Assembly (NCBI GenBank): GCA_002943765.1
Contig: PQWQ01000004.1
Coordinates: forward strand, 310,001-374,000
Length of the DNA: 64,000 nt
Origin: Psoroptes ovis
Taxonomy: Eukaryota > Arthropoda > Arachnida > Sarcoptiformes > Psoroptidae
Reading direction: 5' to 3'
This document shows, piece after piece, positions 15,690 through 26,491 of the stretch; the stretch's first letter is position 1; the number at the start of each line of letters is the position of its first letter. The notes under the pieces are model-generated. The model ran no database searches, was not told the DNA's origin, and saw only the letters and a program-made list of their open reading frames with translations. A program made the position numbers and the translations under genes.

Positions 15690-16624
15690 GTGAGTTGCAT
15701 TGATTGTGAGTCAATCATTATTTTCAATATGAATCATGTATTTGTACTTATTACTTAGCTGGCAAAATGTGAATCGAAAAATAATTAATCGATTCATTAA
15801 TCCGATCTAAGGTGTGGGTTTGCAAGATATTTTCAATTATCAGCATGAATATTATGGGTGATAATCCACCATCAAAATCAGAACAAACATGCACGGCACA
15901 CGCACACACCACCAGCAGCAACTTTGAATCGGATTTAGATTGAATTCATTTTGACTAAATATTTTGATAGTTTCTCTTGATTCAAAGTAAAAAATTAGTT
16001 TCAATTCATTTCGATGTTATCCGGTGGCCAGTATTAGATGCAGCCAATACCAATACCACCATTGGAGCAATCAATCAATCAGTCAGTGAGTGGATTGAGT
16101 CTTAAATTGAAATCATTTTTAGATCATGGCATAGTTGGCAATGATTCAATACAACTACTAGTAACTATGTTAATTCAACACAAACCAAATATTTTAAAGC
16201 AAAATTACTTATCAAACATTTTAGCAATCAGTGAAATGGACTAGTCTAAGATGATCAATTCGGTCGAAGCGAAAACAAAGCAAAACGATGAATGGCTGAG
16301 TGTGGGAGTTGGATTTGGATCATGTTTAAAGTAAATGTAATGACCATTGGCTTATTGGTTTTGATCATTAAGAAATGGTTGCTATGAAGAATATCCGGCC
16401 CACCATAGTTACAATTCAATTTCAAAAGGAAAACGGTTTAAATTTGAATTGAAAAGATGAATCATCGGAGGCCACCATGGCTGTGTGCTTGTGAACTCGT
16501 TGTGTTGGGATTTGTTTGTCTATTTAGTCTATTTAGTGTGAGTGCTAGTGTTTGTGTTTAATGATGCAACAAGTGGCAAATAAGCAGATAAACAAACAAA
16601 GTGAAAAAATTCTGGTTCACCTAC
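15690..16624. other. Non-coding segment
   Basis: AT-rich DNA with no supported gene. A short plus-strand frame at about 16038-16244 has no recognisable motif. If the splice-site reading is right, this is part of a 5'-UTR intron of the POU gene. Confidence 0.3.
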
Positions 16625-17611
16625 CTGAGAAAATGTTGAGTTGACCGGATGATGAAATGATGAAAGGCATAATCAGCATGTTGTCTGATGAAGAGATGTT
16701 TTGTTGGTGAAATTGTCGTGGAAATTGATTTGCATATTCAACAACATCAATCGATGAAGATGAGCCTGTGTAGGCGGTTTTTGTTGTTGTTGTTGTTGAG
16801 TTGCTTATGATCATCGCAATATGTTTGGCTGATGCAATTTTCACCTGAAATTATATCAAAAATGAAACAAATATTCATTCGAACAAAAAAAAAGCCTAAA
16901 TGTCAAATTTTGATCTGAAAAATGAAATTAGGCAAATTTGACTGTCAGTCAGTCTATGCATAAACATTTATTCGGTTGTATTGTTTGTGATAATGCGTTT
17001 GACAGCTTTCAAACGATTCCATGGACTGATAGCTGAGCTCATTTTCGTTATTTTGGAAAACATTTTTGACATTTGATTGTCATCAATCCAATAGTAAAGA
17101 TTTAAATGTCAAAACACATAATGATTATTTGATTGCATCATTTTAATTCCAATCAAATCATTTTGTCATTGCAAGTAGTGTTGTTTGCATTACTTCATTA
17201 CTTCATTGCTTTGATTGATTGCTAAACGTATTGAGTGTAACGAAAATCAGTTATTCATTAATTGATTGATTGTTAGTGATCGCTTTTAGTGGATGCGTAA
17301 ACCGAATATAAACAGCATGTACAAAACTTGTTGTGTGCATCGGAGAAATTGAAATAAATTTAGTGACTGCAGCTGGGCAGATAGATATGAACAAGCATTT
17401 GATACTGGTTATCAGCAAATGCATGTCTTCTGCAAAGTAATGGAATCCATGTGGATGGAGATTATGTGAACGTATCACAGCCTGAATATTGAATCAATTG
17501 AAGGGATAATTATAAGCAATTGCCATTCCATTTGTATCTGTGTTTGAATGAATGCTGATAACTTACAAAGTTGGTAGATGGAATTGTGATTCCAATCAAA
17601 GCACTGGCCAT
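16625..17611 (-). other. Candidate spliced transcript divergent from the POU gene
   Basis: On the minus strand, ATG at 17611 in the context AATAAATGG starts a 15-codon segment reading MASALIGITIPSTNF. A consensus donor GTAAGT follows (intron 17482-17566, 85 bp). The acceptor TATTCAG leads in the same phase into a frame running to a stop at 17251, which gives a 91-residue product. Further along, 16625-16844 is flanked by a good acceptor (ATTTCAG) and a strong donor (GTAGGTGA) and could be another exon. I recognise no domain. The product is more likely a divergent long non-coding RNA than a conserved protein, although the matching phase and typical short intron make real splicing plausible. It starts about 400 bp before the POU start codon, in the opposite direction. 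Confidence 0.3.
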
Positions 17612-17691
17612 TTATTCATATTGTGAGATAGCGAATACATTGACTAACATAATTTCAATTAAAATTTTATTCATTTTTGTTCATTGAACAG

Positions 17692-18019
17692 ATATTGAAT
17701 TGGTGAACCGATCATGAATCGACATTCAACAAGCAATGTCAAATAAATGTTGCAAACGACCATCATCTTCATCAAATGATTTATTCATATCAGTGACAAT
17801 ACGTGAACATATTCGAACCAATAGTGAATCAGCTTATAAACTTTTGAACATCATTTAAAAGTGTAAAGTGTGTGAATGTTCAACAAATGAATCAATGGGC
17901 AGATTAGAGAATAAACAAATTGTGATTGATTAGTTGAAAACATAAAACAAAGTGATCAGTGACTTGACAATCGTCCCAATTGTTTATCTAAGTGAATTTA
18001 AACAAATCAACAAGGCAAA
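17692..18019 (+). promoter_or_regulatory. 5' leader or promoter region of the POU gene
   Basis: There are two possible readings. A TATAAA box at 17835-17840 could place transcription initiation near 17865. Alternatively, the acceptor at 17689-17691 makes 17692-18019 the 5' part of the coding exon. The initiation context is CAAAATGG, with A at -3 and G at +4, which is favourable. Confidence 0.35.
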
Positions 18020-19894
18020 ATGGCCTCTGGTTCCTCATCACCATATCTAAATCACCTGTCCAGTGCTCATGAACAGCAGGCACATTTAATGCAAGTTGCA
18101 GCTGCGGCTGCCGCTGCAGGAGGTGCATACTCGCGTGAACCATCTCAATCATCTGCAACATCGATTACTTCTTCATCAGGTCCATCAGCTGCATCAGCAG
18201 CAGCCGCAGCAGCAGCAGCAGTCGACCTCAAATATTCAATGCATCCGCAGGCTAATGGACACGCAACGTTGGGCCAACATCATTGGTCATCTTCACTGGG
18301 TTTACAAACATCGCTCGCAACAACCAATCATCAATCACCTCACGGTCCATCGCCCGTCGGTAGTATATCATCACCACATCAAATGAGCCATGCAGCTTCC
18401 AGTGGACAAGCTGCAGCAGCCGCAGCGGCCGCCGCAGCTGCTGCCGCCGCTGCTGACATGCAAATGTCAAATCCATGGGCAACAGCCGGCGTCATGCACG
18501 GCATGCACCATGCCCATCATCCTCATCATCATACTGCTCACCATACACATCACATGCATCATCATAGTCCAGACATCAAAACACATGGTGGACATGGTCA
18601 ATCACAAAACGGTACCAGTTCATCGTCATCTAATGATTTAGCATCTATTCATGCTGCTGCAGCAGCTGCAGCTGCAGCTGCTCATCATGTACATGCAGCA
18701 CATCGTGGAACACCTCAGCATAGTATGGCACCGACTTGGCATCCCATGTCACTGACCATGCCAAGTCACCATCAACATCATCATCATCATGCGGCCACGC
18801 CACCGCCGCCACCGCATAGCAACGGTGGTTCGCCATTGCATCAACATTCGATGGCGGCATACCCCAGCATGAACGGCATGTTAGCTGCGGCAGCTGGCGG
18901 AGGTCAAGCATCCATGTTACATCCGGCCATGCGTGGTCATAGCAGTCTTAGCAGTGATCTGAGTTTATCCATGCAAAATGAGTTGGCATCTCGTTTAGAT
19001 GACAAGTCCTCGTTCTCAATGAATCTCTTAGGATCTTCAGATTCGTCCATTCCTCGTGTGCATTCCGGCAGTGTGACCGGTACGGAGAGTGCCGGCGAAG
19101 AAGAGACGCCCAGTTCGGACGATTTAGAGCAGTTCGCCAAACAATTCAAACAAAGACGAATCAAATTGGGTTTCACACAGGCCGATGTGGGTTTAGCTCT
19201 GGGAACCCTGTACGGCAATGTGTTCTCGCAGACCACCATCTGTCGATTCGAAGCGCTGCAGCTTAGTTTTAAGAATATGTGCAAACTAAAACCTTTACTG
19301 GCCAAATGGCTCGAAGAAGCCGATTCGACCACTGGTTCGCCCACATCCATCGACAAGATTGCTGCTCAGGGCAGAAAACGCAAAAAACGTACTTCGATCG
19401 AAATCTCAGTGAAAGGAGCTTTGGAAACGCATTTTCACAAACAACCAAAGCCTTCAGCTCAGGAAATAACTTCGCTAGCCGAACATTTGCAATTGGAAAA
19501 AGAAGTGGTCAGAGTTTGGTTTTGTAATAGAAGACAAAAAGAAAAACGAATGACGCCACCGACCGGCCAATTAGATGGAACGCCGACGTCGGCCATGATG
19601 ATGAGTCCGCCGCCAGATGACGCAATGCACAGCGGTGCTAGTCCACCACTGTCCATGACACACGGACATTTGGCCCATCATCATCACCATCACCATCATC
19701 ATCATGGTCATCACGGTCATCATCAACCTCAATCGCCGCCTTATTCGCCACCGAACGCCGCACATATGGGCTCGGCTAGTGGTGGCCATCAGTCTGGTCA
19801 TCATCCAGGAGCCAACGGAAATGGCGGTGTTCTGAATCCGAACGTATCAGCTGCTAATTCGATCCATTCGCATGCTTCACTCACGGCACACTGA
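18020..19894 (+). CDS. vvl: Class III POU-homeodomain transcription factor (ventral veins lacking / Brn-1,2,4 type)
   Basis: An intronless 624-residue nuclear transcription factor. The POU-specific domain spans about residues 361-435 (from EETPSSDDLEQF to LAKWLEEAD). A 15-residue linker follows, then the POU homeodomain at about 451-511, opening GRKRKKRTSIE and ending with the recognition-helix signature VWFCNRRQKEKR (499-510), including the cysteine at homeodomain position 50 typical of POU proteins. The N-terminal half is low-complexity, as in POU3 proteins: alanine runs at 27-33, 60-67, 131-145 and 212-221 and a histidine-rich stretch at 163-182. A ten-histidine run lies at 553-562. Class III factors bind octamer-like DNA and direct neural, tracheal and epidermal development in arthropods. 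The start was chosen for the good initiation context and the MASG.. N-terminus. The stop is TGA followed by C, and the same frame stays open far beyond it. Class III membership is secure; one-to-one orthology with vvl is inferred. Confidence 0.95.
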   Translation: MASGSSSPYLNHLSSAHEQQAHLMQVAAAAAAAGGAYSREPSQSSATSITSSSGPSAASAAAAAAAAVDLKYSMHPQANGHATLGQHHWSSSLGLQTSLATTNHQSPHGPSPVGSISSPHQMSHAASSGQAAAAAAAAAAAAAAADMQMSNPWATAGVMHGMHHAHHPHHHTAHHTHHMHHHSPDIKTHGGHGQSQNGTSSSSSNDLASIHAAAAAAAAAAHHVHAAHRGTPQHSMAPTWHPMSLTMPSHHQHHHHHAATPPPPPHSNGGSPLHQHSMAAYPSMNGMLAAAAGGGQASMLHPAMRGHSSLSSDLSLSMQNELASRLDDKSSFSMNLLGSSDSSIPRVHSGSVTGTESAGEEETPSSDDLEQFAKQFKQRRIKLGFTQADVGLALGTLYGNVFSQTTICRFEALQLSFKNMCKLKPLLAKWLEEADSTTGSPTSIDKIAAQGRKRKKRTSIEISVKGALETHFHKQPKPSAQEITSLAEHLQLEKEVVRVWFCNRRQKEKRMTPPTGQLDGTPTSAMMMSPPPDDAMHSGASPPLSMTHGHLAHHHHHHHHHHGHHGHHQPQSPPYSPPNAAHMGSASGGHQSGHHPGANGNGGVLNPNVSAANSIHSHASLTAH

Positions 19895-20881
19895 CATGAA
19901 GCGGCGCTGGGCGGCTCATCGCTTTCATTGTCTTTGTCAGCAACATCATCCAAATCATCGGTTTTGCCCTTATCACCGTTTGTGAGAGCAGGTCAATCGA
20001 TGATATCAGTGCTGAATATGAACAATTATGATTCATATGATCAGCCAAACACTAGTGATAGCAATAAACAACATTCCAATAGTCAAATTCATTTCCATAA
20101 TCAAAATGATAATGACGAAGATGATGTGGTCAATGTTATGGACAATGACAACGACAATCACTTTCAGCTGATTCATGTTCATCAAAGCAATGCCGCTACA
20201 GTCGCCGATCAGTCATCGTCTGATAATCGATTGACAAACAAGCATCACCAACCGAATTCGTATCAAGCCTATCAGCCTGCTCGATGTCGATCCTCATCCT
20301 CATCTTCATCTTCATCTCCCTCAACAGCTGAATTATCGAAAGAGATTAATGTCGACACTGAACAAACCAAAGATAAATCACATTTGAATGACAGTCAACA
20401 AGTGCTTAGTGACCAACACAATCAATCCAATGGTCAAATGATCAAAGACAAAATTGTACGAACGAAATCATGTGAATCAAATGAAAATGATGATCATAGA
20501 TTAATGTCAAGCAAAGCAAACAAATCAAATCAAACAATCAAAAAACAAGGAATCAATCAAAATGATGGTAACAACAATGACAATTACTATGACCAGTTTT
20601 ATTTAAATTATCAAAGCAACCAACATGACAAACAGCAATCGATGAGCAGTACTTATAATTATAATTATGATCATCAATGCTTCACTTATGATGACAATAA
20701 TGACATAAATTTGGCTCAGCAGTCATCATACAGCATTGCTGATAATCAAACATTAATCAATTATCAATTTCATGAAAGTAGAATCAATAATTATACTAAT
20801 CAACAGACTAATTACATCAACATGACTGCCACAAATGTGTTAGCATCAACATCCAAAATAGCCAGTGACTATAATTGGTAA
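19895..20881 (+). CDS. In-frame 328-codon C-terminal extension after the POU stop codon (candidate readthrough)
   Basis: The reading frame of the POU gene continues after its TGA for 328 sense codons to TAA at 20879-20881. By rough estimate a random frame of this base composition would meet a stop about every 15-16 codons, so the open stretch is very unlikely by chance. The first 35 codons contain no ATG (first in-frame ATG at 20000), which argues against a separate gene starting at the junction. The stop context TGA-C is the leaky type associated with readthrough in arthropods. The extension begins HEAALGGSSLSLSLSATSS and becomes rich in Ser, Asn, Asp and Gln with Tyr-Asn repeats, resembling a disordered activation region; no fold is recognised. 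Alternatives are a recent nonsense change, a sequencing error, or an alternatively spliced 3' coding exon. Confidence 0.6.
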   Translation, partial: HEAALGGSSLSLSLSATSSKSSVLPLSPFVRAGQSMISVLNMNNYDSYDQPNTSDSNKQHSNSQIHFHNQNDNDEDDVVNVMDNDNDNHFQLIHVHQSNAATVADQSSSDNRLTNKHHQPNSYQAYQPARCRSSSSSSSSSPSTAELSKEINVDTEQTKDKSHLNDSQQVLSDQHNQSNGQMIKDKIVRTKSCESNENDDHRLMSSKANKSNQTIKKQGINQNDGNNNDNYYDQFYLNYQSNQHDKQQSMSSTYNYNYDHQCFTYDDNNDINLAQQSSYSIADNQTLINYQFHESRINNYTNQQTNYINMTATNVLASTSKIASDYNW

Positions 20882-22107
20882 TGTTCAATCATTTTTAAAT
20901 GAAAATAGATCATCTCAAACACGTGCAAATTGTTTTTGTTCAAATGTATGAAGAGTGGGACCAAATTAATGTAAAATGTAAATGTTCCTCAAAAACAAAT
21001 ATTTGTTATTCACAGTTTCACAGCCACAAAAACTATTTTCATTAATATCAAATCATTCCAATTCAATTAATCATTATTTTCATTTCGACACTCATCAACA
21101 AATGCAAAACTGGAGTAATCATCATCCAAATATTGTTTCATTGAATCCAAATTGTCATGCCATCATTTCAATTTGATAATAATCAACATTCAAACAACAT
21201 TCATTGATAAACTCAAAACAAATGTGCAAATGCCCTAATCGATAATTATATTTCTGTACAAATCAATCGAATAAATCAATTAGATCAATCAAACAAAATA
21301 CAACACAAGCATTCAACAATCAAAGCAACATTTTAATTTGATTGTTTTATTGAGACAAACCAATCAGCGAATACTTAATACATTTAATCAATTATTTTCA
21401 ATTATTTCATTGATTAAAACATAAAAATGATTCATAATGACACTATTATCAATTGATTATTATCATAATTATTATTATTATTCATACAAATTATTTCATT
21501 TTAATAAAAATCATTATAATCAAATGCATTTATGCTAATTTGCTCAATCAAGTGATGAGAGCACGTGTTATTTGTCTATGTGTTGCAGCCAAATTTGTTA
21601 TCGACTCCAAAATTGAATCAAATATTCAGTTTGTTGTTGCTGTTGTTGATTGATAAATAGATCAACAAAGAGTTATCAATCGCTTATGGCTATTCAATGC
21701 ATAATTATTTCGAAAAATTAAATGTTGCCTTATAAGTGTTGAGTTTTTTGACCATCTTCATACTTTAGTCAGTGATTCGATGGATCAATTACATTAAATA
21801 TGATCGAAATTCGATGCTTTAAGCAGTGTTGTTCATGTTGGCGAAACCTCCACCATTGATGTGATTGACTTTTTTAATTAAAAACAGTTTGACATCATTT
21901 CAAATTGAACTGACTGCCAAATGGATGGGAATTCATCGATAGAATTGAGTACATCCAACAGGTTAATTGGACATCGATGCAAGTAATCTGCACACGCCGA
22001 TTGATACGCGCAATATGCATCTATCACTAATTCTCGTGCGTATCAAGTGAAAGATGAACACAAATATTTGAAAACAATCAAATGAAAACATCGTTTCCGG
22101 CATCGAA

Positions 22108-22163
<56 letters not shown>

Positions 22164-25070
22164 ATTGATTGTGATTAATGCTGAGAACCGATCAAAAAAG
22201 TTGGATTGATGGTTCGTGGACTTGATCAGAGGTAAATTAGTGAACAAATGGCAAATTCATTCAGAGAGTTGAATGAATGTGAAAGGTAATCAAGTTTTCT
22301 GGTGTTTTATCGGAACTGAGAAGATCGGAGAAAGATATTGATTCAAATATTGCAGACAACAAAAACAATAAATTAAAATCGTGACCGATGGACTTGCCAT
22401 GGATTAGTTGATTGTGAGAACATCATCGTTCACATATCACTAATCGGTGATCGAAGAGGAAAGCAAACTTTTAGTTTTGCTCATAACAAATGAATACTCA
22501 TCCATGATGCTAAGACAAAGAAATCAGCCAACAACAATCACATGGCATTTGAATGTGGCAAGTTACAAAGATATGTTCAATCACGAATCAGCAAAGCAAT
22601 GAATTGCTGTTTCTATGCAGATTGTCAGTCTCAATGTTTGATGATGGTCAGAGAGATCATCTTTCAGTATTCAAAATCAATTGTCTGATCGAATCGAATC
22701 ATTAAGTTTGCAAGAAAATTGATCAAACTTGAAATTAAATTCAAAGCAAAATGGAAAAAGAAAAAAACCCATCAAATGAATTATGATAAAAAAATTTGTG
22801 GACAAAGTTAAATAAAATTGCAAATCAATTATTTGATGATAATTAAAATAAAAAAGAGTTAAGTAAAAATGAATCAAACTAGTTTTGCAGTTTCCAATTA
22901 GCAACAATGTTTCAATATTAATTTATTTGATTTGTTTGCGAAATCATTTTTATTTGCTGAATTGAATTAATTAATGTTGAAATTTTCCAAATCATTTAAG
23001 TGCATAAAGAGTGAAATGAGCATTGATGAATCGAAAATGAGCATAATGAATTAATCATTATGCAAATCAAAATACCTTGAAATTCCACAATTGATTTCAA
23101 CCAAACATCTTATCGTAATTAAGATCATCCATATCAGCTTTAATGCATATGAAGATGGATGGCAGACTTTTTTATTTGTTTTTATGGTCAATAGCTGTGC
23201 ATTCAAATATTAAACGATTCAAATGTTTCAATTAATTCAATTTTTTTTTTAATCAGAAAATGCAGCATTCACTATTTGAAATTCATATCCAGTTTAAAAT
23301 GTTAAAATGAAACTTTGTATTAAATGATTGCAAATTAATGCGAACTTATTAAATTTATTTATCAAAATAATAATTCAAATACAACATTTCACCCTTTATC
23401 AACGGAAAAAGTGATAATGATAATTTCGATAGAAATTCCAGACATTCGATTGCGTCACACAAACATTGACGATTCCAATGAATGGTGATTAGCATCAAAT
23501 AGTGAATTATCCAGCTCGTTTGGATTCAATTCAATTTGTGATTTGTCCAAACCAAATAAATCAATGGTCACGAAATGAATCTATTGATTGAAGCATATAA
23601 TGAGTCAATTATTAATCAACTTAATAAGTGCTTTCACTATCAATTACACTTCATTTTGTCTACATCCGCTTTATTTGGATCTCACTTTCATTAAATTCAT
23701 TTAATGATGCATAAACACGCCATTTTCATTCTTTTTGAATCGAGTGTCCTAATTATAGATGTGATTGCCATTCTTTCAATCAGTCACTATTCTCAAATGG
23801 ACCATTCGTCATTTTTCAGATAATCTTTGGCCATTACATAAACAAACATCTGGTCAATTTATGGACAGAAACGAGTATCACCTTTGTTTGAATTAACTTA
23901 GTGGACACACGTTCAAACACAGATCACAGACTAACTGATATTTGGGCAAATGTTTTTCATTTCAGACCACAATCGGTGTTACGTGCTTGACACGTATGTC
24001 ATGAATCACTGAGAAAATCAATTTGACCGCTTTGATTGAGTAAGGCAATATTGAAATAGCATTGGCAAACAGCCTCCAGTAAATTCGATTCGATTAAGCA
24101 AGTCGAATTGACAAACAATCAAATCGATTAAGATTATTAAATTAAACAAACAGATCATTGTTTGCCATCTATTGATGCTGATTGATAAGAATTTTTATAA
24201 ATATTGCAAGGCACATACCTTTTATTTAGTTGAGGCATCACAATCTCTGACACCGATTTTACTGAAACCAAGAGAAAGGGCTGCTGATTTCACTGAATAT
24301 ACAAACAATTTGCAACACATTAACAAATTTGGTTTGCTTCGGTTATGTTTTGATCATTATGATAGTTACTCATTTCATCAATTTTAAGTATTAGTTTGTT
24401 TTCATTTTTGGGGCTTGATAATTAATTCAATACTAAAAATGGCTTAAAGCAGGCATATGATGCATCATGATTGAATGTTCAATAACAATGTTTTTTATTG
24501 ATTCATTTGTTTTTAATTATCGTTATGTTTATGCAATTTACAGTAACTCTATTAAGTATCATCTCATAATTATCATTTTGTTAATTAGTAATCATGATCG
24601 AATGAATATATTGAAGCATATTATTTATTTAATGCAGCGTCTAATCAAGTTTCAGCCACAGAATGTTGAATTGAATTTAATACTTTGATTTATTGTCAAA
24701 AATGTGATTAATTATATCAAATCAATGCTGCCAATGTCAGCATTGGAATTAAAATAATGTGTTTATATATGAATTTAAAATGCCATTGAGAGACAATCAA
24801 ATATATATATGTATAAGATATTAGACATGATGCGGACAAATCAATGATGATTTGATGATCACTGAATGAGGTGGCAATGAATCGATGATAGCCATATTGA
24901 CATTTAGCATGGTTGTTTGAATTGAATTGAACAGATCTATTGATTAACATTACTCACAAACAGTCAATGTTACGTGTAATATCAGTTGGAGGTACATAAA
25001 CATCTTAGTCATTGCATACTCATCAATTCATAATCATAAAGATTATGGATCAATTATGGATTGAAATTTT
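20882..25070. other. POU gene 3' UTR and non-coding flank
   Basis: No supported coding region. A possible polyadenylation signal AATAAA is at 21270-21275, with others further on. One more exact POU octamer lies at 23060-23067. The style of the sequence (CAAT/ATTG words, few homopolymers) matches the upstream domain, so it may hold further regulatory elements. It ends where the repeat island begins. Confidence 0.4.
22110..22159. repeat. (AG)n microsatellite
   Basis: About 25 uninterrupted AG units. The antisense frame across it (an LS-repeat peptide) is an artefact of the repeat. Confidence 0.95.
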
Positions 25071-25082
25071 TGAGACACCTTT

Positions 25083-25290
25083 TGCCATCTATCGGATTTT
25101 TGAGTAAAAATTGAATGTATCAGTATTGATTTATATTGGCGTATAAATAACGCCGCATGCCAATAGTTGAAAATTATACCACTACCTTTTTATTAATCTT
25201 CATTGTTTCTATACTATTCCAACAAGTCATGGGAATCTCCATAGCCGTAATGCTGAATCTATTCACCCCAAAATTTTTTGTCGAAGTGTT
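25083..25290 (+). repeat. Border repeat (~150 bp family), left edge of the island, with adjoining cassette edge
   Basis: Begins GCCATCTATCGGATTT and runs through a segment ending near ACAAGTCATGGGAATC. It is followed by TTCACCCCAAAATTTTTTG. The same sequence, inverted, lies at about 45940-46105 and, in variant form, at 27240-27617. Together with those it forms inverted borders around the rDNA-like cassettes. No coding content. Confidence 0.7.
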
Positions 25291-25357
25291 ATATTTATGA
25301 GATGAATCTCTCAATGAAATGAACGAACTCTTCTATGCGAAACCGTGTAAATCACAT

Positions 25358-25582
25358 AAAATGCATAACGTAAGTGTTGTAGAAAATACATAACGTGAGT
25401 GTTGTAGAAAATGCATAACATAAGTGTTGTAGAAAATACATAACGTGAGTGTTGTAGAAAATGCATAACGTAAGTGTTGTAGAAAATACATAACGTGAGT
25501 GTTGTAGAAAATGCATAACGTAAGTGTTGTAGAAAATACATAACGTGAGTGTTGTAGAAAATGCATAACATAAGTGTTGTAA
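25358..25582. repeat. 25-bp minisatellite, nine units in alternating dimers
   Basis: Nine tandem copies of a 25-bp unit of the form ATGCATAACGTAAGTGTTGT plus AGAAA. Two variants alternate strictly (TGCATAACGTAAG and TACATAACGTGAG), giving a 50-bp higher-order period. The unit length is not a multiple of three and contains no stop on the minus strand, so all three minus frames are open; these are not genes. Single or triple copies of the same motif close the modules at about 35530, 36550, 37025, 43232 and 44063-44140. Confidence 0.95.
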
Positions 25583-26398
25583 AACATCCCTTACCAAGGC
25601 GAATATCAGGAATTTATGTGAAACACGTTATTAATATACTAACTTCTGAATCAATTGTAATCTCAGTTTTAATGTGAAACATCAAAATCTATGATTTTTG
25701 AGATTAAAAATTTAAAAAATTTCTCATTCATATTTGTAAGATTTATGAAGAGTATTTATTACAAATGCAAAATATATATCAAGCTAAATTGATAATTGAT
25801 GTAAATCTGATGGCATGAAAATTTATCCCTTGGTATAATCTGTTCATTTCGGGATAAATTTTCTTATGGCATGAATCAGTTAGAATTTATAAGGTTTCCT
25901 TGACTTAATTCAGTCAATCTGGGATGATTTCATTTGAAAATATCTCAATTTGGCTTGATATCTTTTACTTTGGCTGCAATATGAAGCGAATCATAGCATT
26001 CGCAATATTTAGAGTATCCCTTTTCGGGAAAGTGGAGTCTTGGCTAGAGTTATAGGAGTGATACAAATCACATACATTTGTCATAGTTACATTGGCTTTG
26101 CTTTGCGTGTCATTTTTGCACGAGGCATTTTATTTGGCTAACATCAATTTGATGATTTTTTTGACTTTTAGAACTGCCACGACATAGGAATATATTTTTA
26201 AGAACTTCGGCGGAACAAAGTTTTAAAAAGTGAGTCTCAAGCAATCTAGTATAAACTTTAAGCCGGCTGCTTAGCTTAAGGTTATATCTGAGCTTGGATC
26301 TCAGTCTTGAGTTTAATGTTGTAAATCGCAATCGAATTCAGCATATTCTGAACATACTTTTCGCCCCTTTACAATAAGTGAATATAATCAACATGAAT

Positions 26399-26491
26399 AT
26401 TCACGGTTTCAGCTTAATGCGGTATGCACTTAGCCATGCATGGCTTAATTTTTGAGACAAGCATATGATTACTGGCTGGATCTACCAGGTA
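26399..26491 (-). pseudogene. Truncated 18S rRNA 5' end (copy A)
   Basis: The minus strand reads TACCTGGTAGATCCAGCCAG and continues through the conserved CATATGCTTGTCTC and AAGCCATGCATG blocks, clearly the first ~93 nt of eukaryotic 18S rRNA. It carries substitutions at normally invariant positions (TGGTTGATCCTGCC has changed). Similarity ends abruptly after the CCGTGAAT block, at the same place as in the other copies. It cannot give a functional small-subunit rRNA. Confidence 0.9.

Noticed and set aside
18096..19804. Overlapping frames on both strands inside the POU gene
   Set aside because: Shadows of GC-rich repeated Ala/His codons of the real frame.
19928..20881. Separate gene starting just after the POU stop
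   Set aside because: The apparent start at 19928 is TTG, there is no ATG until 20000, and the frame is exactly that of the POU gene; readthrough or an extension explains it better.
21963..22247. 94-codon frame with an LS repeat
   Set aside because: Translation of the AG microsatellite.
25358..25582. Possible CRISPR array
   Set aside because: Units abut with no unique spacers, and the genome is eukaryotic.
25311..25597. Three overlapping minus-strand open frames of 81-86 codons with repeating YVMHFLQHS-like peptides
   Set aside because: They are the three frames of one 25-bp minisatellite whose unit lacks stops; not genes.
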